From an uncultured Candidatus Melainabacteria bacterium (GTDB lineage Bacteria; Cyanobacteriota; Vampirovibrionia; Gastranaerophilales; Gastranaerophilaceae): DNA of 33,548 nucleotides. This document shows, in pieces, positions 30,295 to 33,548 of this stretch. The stretch lies in NCBI GenBank assembly GCA_937898445.1, contig CALEJY010000016.1:1-33548 (forward strand). The letters are read 5' to 3'. Position numbers and translations under genes: made by a program. Below the pieces are notes generated by a model. That model was not told the origin of the DNA. It ran no database searches and saw nothing but the letters and a program-made list of their open reading frames with translations. Numbering within the stretch: the first letter of the stretch is position 1; each line of letters opens with the position of its first letter.

Positions 30295-31698
30295 TTAATA
30301 AAATCTCTGAACTACAGGAAGGTTTACTCCATTACAGAATGAACGTTCTGTCAATCTTACCCCCAAACATCCCTGATGACGTTTGAATTGCATTCTGTAG
30401 ATTTTTCTAACAACTTCATCAACAATTGATTTGTCATATTTCTTGCAAATCTCGTCAATCGGCATATTTTGCTCAACATACATTTCAATAACATCATCCA
30501 AAATCGCATATTCAGGCAATCTGTCTTGATCTTTTTGTCCCGGATGAAGTTCTGCCGATGGAGCTTTATCAATAATTTCTTGCGGAATTATTTCGCCATT
30601 TCTGTTGATAAAGTTTGACAATTTATAAACATTAGTTTTAGTCAAATCACAAATCATATTAAATCCACCTGCCAAATCGCCGTACAATGTACCAAATCCC
30701 ATTGCGCTTTCAGATTTGTTACCGGTTGACAAAAGCAATCTGCCTTCTCTGTTTGAATAAAACATCAAAATCAACGCTCTCAACCTAGCCTGCAAATTTT
30801 CTTCTGCCAAATCATGCAATCTTTCTCTATCCTTCATAAAAGCGTCAAACAAAGGGGTAATCGGCTCTTTTACAGTCTTAATTCCTAAGTTTTCTGCCAA
30901 TTTCAAGCTATCCACAACACTGCCTTCTGATGAAAACATACTAGGCATTAAAACACCCAAAACATTTTCTTTTCCAACTGCCTCAACTGCTAAAGCTGCC
31001 GTCAAAGCACTGTCAATTCCGCCTGACAAACCTAATACAACCTTTTTAAATCCTGTATTTTCACAATACTCTCTCAACGCAAAAGTTGTAACATCATAAA
31101 CCTGTGATTGAATGTTTTCGTCGTTAAATTCAATAACTCTTGCAAAATCGACCGTATCAATATCTTCTTTGCACAAAGGCATTTGCATAACAAGTTCGTT
31201 ATTCGCATTTTTCGCAAAACTTCCACCGGCATAAACATTTTCATCCGCAATTCCCAAAGCGTTTACATAAATAAAATCGCTATGAGTATGAATTTCGTCA
31301 ACAAAATCTTTATACGTATTCATTGCGTAATATCTGTTTTTTGCCAAAATATACAAGTCACAATCAACATCTTCAATAAACGTATCAGAAACAAAAACTT
31401 TCTTTCCACAAATATCAAAAACACCATAATCAGCGACTTCAACTTCTCCATTACGGATTAAAATATCACCCAAAATAATATTTTGTTTATAATTTTTAGC
31501 CGCGATTTCTTGATACAACTTTGTTTGAGCGGACATACAATTGTCATCAAAAACCATATCTTTTCCGCCCAAATCCTCAATATCTACTTGCGGAAAAACA
31601 ATCAAATCACAGTCTGAATTAATATTTTTTATTATATTTTCTAAATTAAATTTAAAATCTGCTGTTTTTAATCTTATTTGTGCTACTATAGTTTTCAT
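30295..31698 (-). CDS. nadE: NAD+ synthase with a degenerate glutaminase domain
   Basis: A 467-residue protein. The C-terminal half (about 200-467) is a complete NAD synthetase: LGLSGGIDSALTAALA (PP-loop, SGGIDS at 225-230), STGNKSESAMGFGTLYGDLAGG, and PSAELHPGQKDQDRLPEY. It adenylates and amidates nicotinic acid adenine dinucleotide to NAD+. The N-terminal half has the nitrilase/glutaminase fold of glutamine-dependent NadE but is short and lacks the triad. FPQ (Gln37) stands where FPE is expected; the loop with the catalytic Lys is missing before DYGVFD; and IED (Ile108) replaces CED. Ammonia is therefore the likely nitrogen source. The gene follows ftsQ by 18 bases, with GAGGGTG as ribosome-binding site. 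Confidence 0.9.
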   Translation of the reverse strand: MKTIVAQIRLKTADFKFNLENIIKNINSDCDLIVFPQVDIEDLGGKDMVFDDNCMSAQTKLYQEIAAKNYKQNIILGDILIRNGEVEVADYGVFDICGKKVFVSDTFIEDVDCDLYILAKNRYYAMNTYKDFVDEIHTHSDFIYVNALGIADENVYAGGSFAKNANNELVMQMPLCKEDIDTVDFARVIEFNDENIQSQVYDVTTFALREYCENTGFKKVVLGLSGGIDSALTAALAVEAVGKENVLGVLMPSMFSSEGSVVDSLKLAENLGIKTVKEPITPLFDAFMKDRERLHDLAEENLQARLRALILMFYSNREGRLLLSTGNKSESAMGFGTLYGDLAGGFNMICDLTKTNVYKLSNFINRNGEIIPQEIIDKAPSAELHPGQKDQDRLPEYAILDDVIEMYVEQNMPIDEICKKYDKSIVDEVVRKIYRMQFKRHQGCLGVRLTERSFCNGVNLPVVQRFY

Positions 31699-31716
31699 TT
31701 TTTCACCCTCTTAAAT

Positions 31717-32640
31717 TTATTTTAATTTCAAATAATTAACTTTTTCCCAACTCAAATCAAGATATTTAACCTTTGAATCAACCATCTTAACTTGAGGCAA
31801 AATAGACGGAATACGTTCTATTCTCTTATATACACTGTCATCAAGTCTACCCAATCTGATGTTTACAGTCTTTATTTTCACATAAACATCATTCGGGTTT
31901 CTCAAATCAATATATTCAACTTTTTCTTTTGAATATGTTTCGACGTAATTTTTAATTTTTTCTAATTCGTGAATTTTATTCAAATCCCATTTTCTGTAAT
32001 CATCGCCCTTGTTGCCATAAGACAGAATTTTTATTGTCGGATATTGAGTTTTTAATGGCAAAAATTCACGGCCGATTAATTTTCCATCTGTTGTGAAAAA
32101 TGCTACAGGTTGAGCCTTTTCATCCGGTGCAATCATCATTACGGGAATTCTTTCTTTCAAAATAATCTGTATTCTTGCAGGGAAAGCGTAACGTCTGATA
32201 TAAACATCTTCCACAGGCGCAAGCTTCATCAATTCTTTTTTAATAGCTCCGGTTCTAGCCATATAAATCGGCACATTTGGGACATTACTGTTTTTCAACA
32301 ATACAAGAATTTTATGAGAAGGCACGATATTGTTATTTATGATTTCAACAGAATTTCCACCAACATGGTTAAATGCGTTTTTATCCATAAACCAACCGTG
32401 ACATTTCAAAGCATAACCAAGTCCGCCAATCAATAATAAAGATAAAATAAATCGCATAAACGCCCTAAAACGCTCTTGTTTCATCCTTCCTTTACGAACA
32501 AGACGTTCTCTGCGTTTTTTCTTAACAAGATGTTTTCCATCCGTAATCGGTTCTTCCTCAATAATTTCGGAATATTCAACCGCTTCTACATGGATTTCTT
32601 GAAAATCATTATTCTCGTTTTGATTGTTGTTGTCACTCAT
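31717..32640 (-). CDS. ftsQ: Cell division protein FtsQ-like
   Basis: A 307-residue bitopic protein. The cytoplasmic N-terminus is acidic at first (1-35) and then strongly basic (39-59, KKKRRERLVRKGR). One membrane helix follows (about 61-78), then a periplasmic part with a POTRA-type beginning (NNNIVPSHKILVLLKN) and the FtsQ pattern VEDVYIRRYAFPARIQIILKERIPV. FtsQ links early and late divisome proteins through FtsB/FtsL. The position directly after ddl, with start and stop codons abutting, is the classical order of the division and cell-wall cluster and supports the call more than the weakly conserved sequence does. Confidence 0.8.
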   Translation of the reverse strand: MSDNNNQNENNDFQEIHVEAVEYSEIIEEEPITDGKHLVKKKRRERLVRKGRMKQERFRAFMRFILSLLLIGGLGYALKCHGWFMDKNAFNHVGGNSVEIINNNIVPSHKILVLLKNSNVPNVPIYMARTGAIKKELMKLAPVEDVYIRRYAFPARIQIILKERIPVMMIAPDEKAQPVAFFTTDGKLIGREFLPLKTQYPTIKILSYGNKGDDYRKWDLNKIHELEKIKNYVETYSKEKVEYIDLRNPNDVYVKIKTVNIRLGRLDDSVYKRIERIPSILPQVKMVDSKVKYLDLSWEKVNYLKLK

Positions 32641-33548
32641 TTATTTATTTAATCCTACGCTGTTCAAGATTATTTGTACCAAACTGTCGTAATCAATTCC
32701 CATAGCTGCTGCTTGAGCCGGCAAATCACTTGTTTCAGTCATTCCAGGACTTGTATTAATTTCCAAAACATAAGGAACATCACCAACAATATGAAAATCA
32801 ACTCTTGAAACACCTGAACAACCTGCAACTTCAAAAGCTTTTAATGCAATTGCTTTAACTCTTTTTGTCATATCTTCTGAAATTTCGGCAGGCAAAACAA
32901 ATTCTGTCATACCTTTTGTATATTTGCATTCGTAATCATACCATTCATGTTTTGGTCGCATTTCCAAAATTTCAGTAACCGTTCTATCTGCACCATCACC
33001 CAAAACTCCAACTGTTGCAGCTTTTCCAACAAGATATTCTTCAATCAAAACATCGTCGTTATATTGAACTGCGTCTTTATAAGCTTTTTCCAACTCATCA
33101 GGAGTATTAACCTTTGTCATACCAAAGCTTGAACCTTCACAAACAGGCTTTGTAATCAACGGATATTTCAAATCCTTAGTTTTTTCAACTACATCATCGC
33201 CTTTTTGGACAAAAACAGATTTAATCAATGGAATGTCCTTGCAAGTTGAAAGTATTCTTTTTGTGTATTCTTTATTCATACAAACAGAACTTGCCATAAC
33301 TCCGCAACCTGTATAAGGGATTTGCAAGATTTCCAAAATACCTTGAATGCAACCATCTTCGCCGTATTTTCCGTGCAAAGCGTTGAATGCGTAATCGTAA
33401 TTTCCGGCTTTCAATTTGCTTGCAATATCTTTATCTACAACAACCAATTCTGCGTTTTTATAACCTAATCTTTGCAAAGCGTCATAACAACCTTTACCAG
33501 ATCTCATTGAAACTTCAGCTTCAGATGACATCCCACCGCAAAGCACTG
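32641..33548 (-). CDS. ddl: D-alanine--D-alanine ligase, lacking its first residues
   Basis: Partial at the right edge: the first visible codons encode LCGGMSSEAEVSMRSG, which lies a few residues inside Ddl proteins, so the start codon is off the window. The enzyme joins two D-alanines with ATP for peptidoglycan. ATP-grasp features are present: PLITKPVCEGSSFGMTKV, VLIEEYLVG, and VLEINTSPGMTETSDLPAQAA, with the metal-binding Glu/Asn pair. The GTG that begins the visible frame is an internal Val. The stop is immediately followed by the ftsQ ATG, so translation is probably coupled. Confidence 0.93.
   Translation of the reverse strand, partial: VLCGGMSSEAEVSMRSGKGCYDALQRLGYKNAELVVVDKDIASKLKAGNYDYAFNALHGKYGEDGCIQGILEILQIPYTGCGVMASSVCMNKEYTKRILSTCKDIPLIKSVFVQKGDDVVEKTKDLKYPLITKPVCEGSSFGMTKVNTPDELEKAYKDAVQYNDDVLIEEYLVGKAATVGVLGDGADRTVTEILEMRPKHEWYDYECKYTKGMTEFVLPAEISEDMTKRVKAIALKAFEVAGCSGVSRVDFHIVGDVPYVLEINTSPGMTETSDLPAQAAAMGIDYDSLVQIILNSVGLNK

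Noticed and set aside
1..33548. tRNA and rRNA genes
   Set aside because: I looked for the T-loop GGTTCGAATCC-type pattern and rRNA-like conserved stretches on both strands and saw none; a covariance search was not possible.

Overview
The window is low-GC bacterial chromosome from a cell with an outer membrane. The envelope genes are a TolC-type channel, an AsmA-like protein, the Kdo genes kdsD and kdsC, uppP, and the ddl-ftsQ pair. Three prepilins begin with a near-identical FTLAEVLxTLGIIGVVAA segment and share a VDxNG...PN motif. Together with the membrane proteins of unknown family, this suggests an uncultured gut-type lineage such as the non-photosynthetic relatives of cyanobacteria (Melainabacteria/Gastranaerophilales). 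That placement is from memory of such genomes, not from a search. I saw no rRNA, tRNA, CRISPR array, transposase or phage gene.

Layout. 1-912: start of a DXS-like gene behind a flavoprotein gene. 1070-2109: SGNH esterase and a short TspO-like protein. 2110-5856: AsmA-like protein divergent from a secreted WG-repeat protein. 6096-7045: a prepilin gene broken by a run of ten G (possible phase variation). 7327-9489: a second flavoprotein, a radical SAM protein and a secreted unknown. 9616-14280: an efflux locus, with tolC divergent from marR-emrA-emrB across one palindromic operator. 14523-17950: an ArsB/NhaD-type transporter, a prepilin, a membrane-anchored ADP-ribosyltransferase-like protein and a small unknown. 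18058-20866: kdsD-kdsC-queD and uppP. 20978-26269: a tightly coupled operon of two related membrane proteins and a GlgE-like GH13 protein. 26385-29212: panD, yajQ, a small Gly/Met/Tyr-rich membrane protein, and rpmI-rplT. 29332-30252: a small XRE regulator divergent from a third prepilin across two matching operators. 30295-33548: ddl-ftsQ-nadE, in which the NadE glutaminase domain has lost its catalytic residues.

The intergenic spaces hold several families of palindromic repeats. One superfamily always begins TGTCAT and ends in ATC or a close variant, with three different cores. Another is built round GCACCCA plus a CCTCCCTC/GAGGGAGG stem. Several genes without a Shine-Dalgarno sequence have a -10 box placed so that transcription would start on the A of ATG, which suggests a leaderless class alongside ordinary Shine-Dalgarno genes.

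The observations I would follow first are the G10 tract in the prepilin leader, the operon at 20978-26269, the degenerate glutaminase domain of NadE, the ADP-ribosyltransferase without its ExE glutamate, the XRE/prepilin switch and the leaderless promoters.
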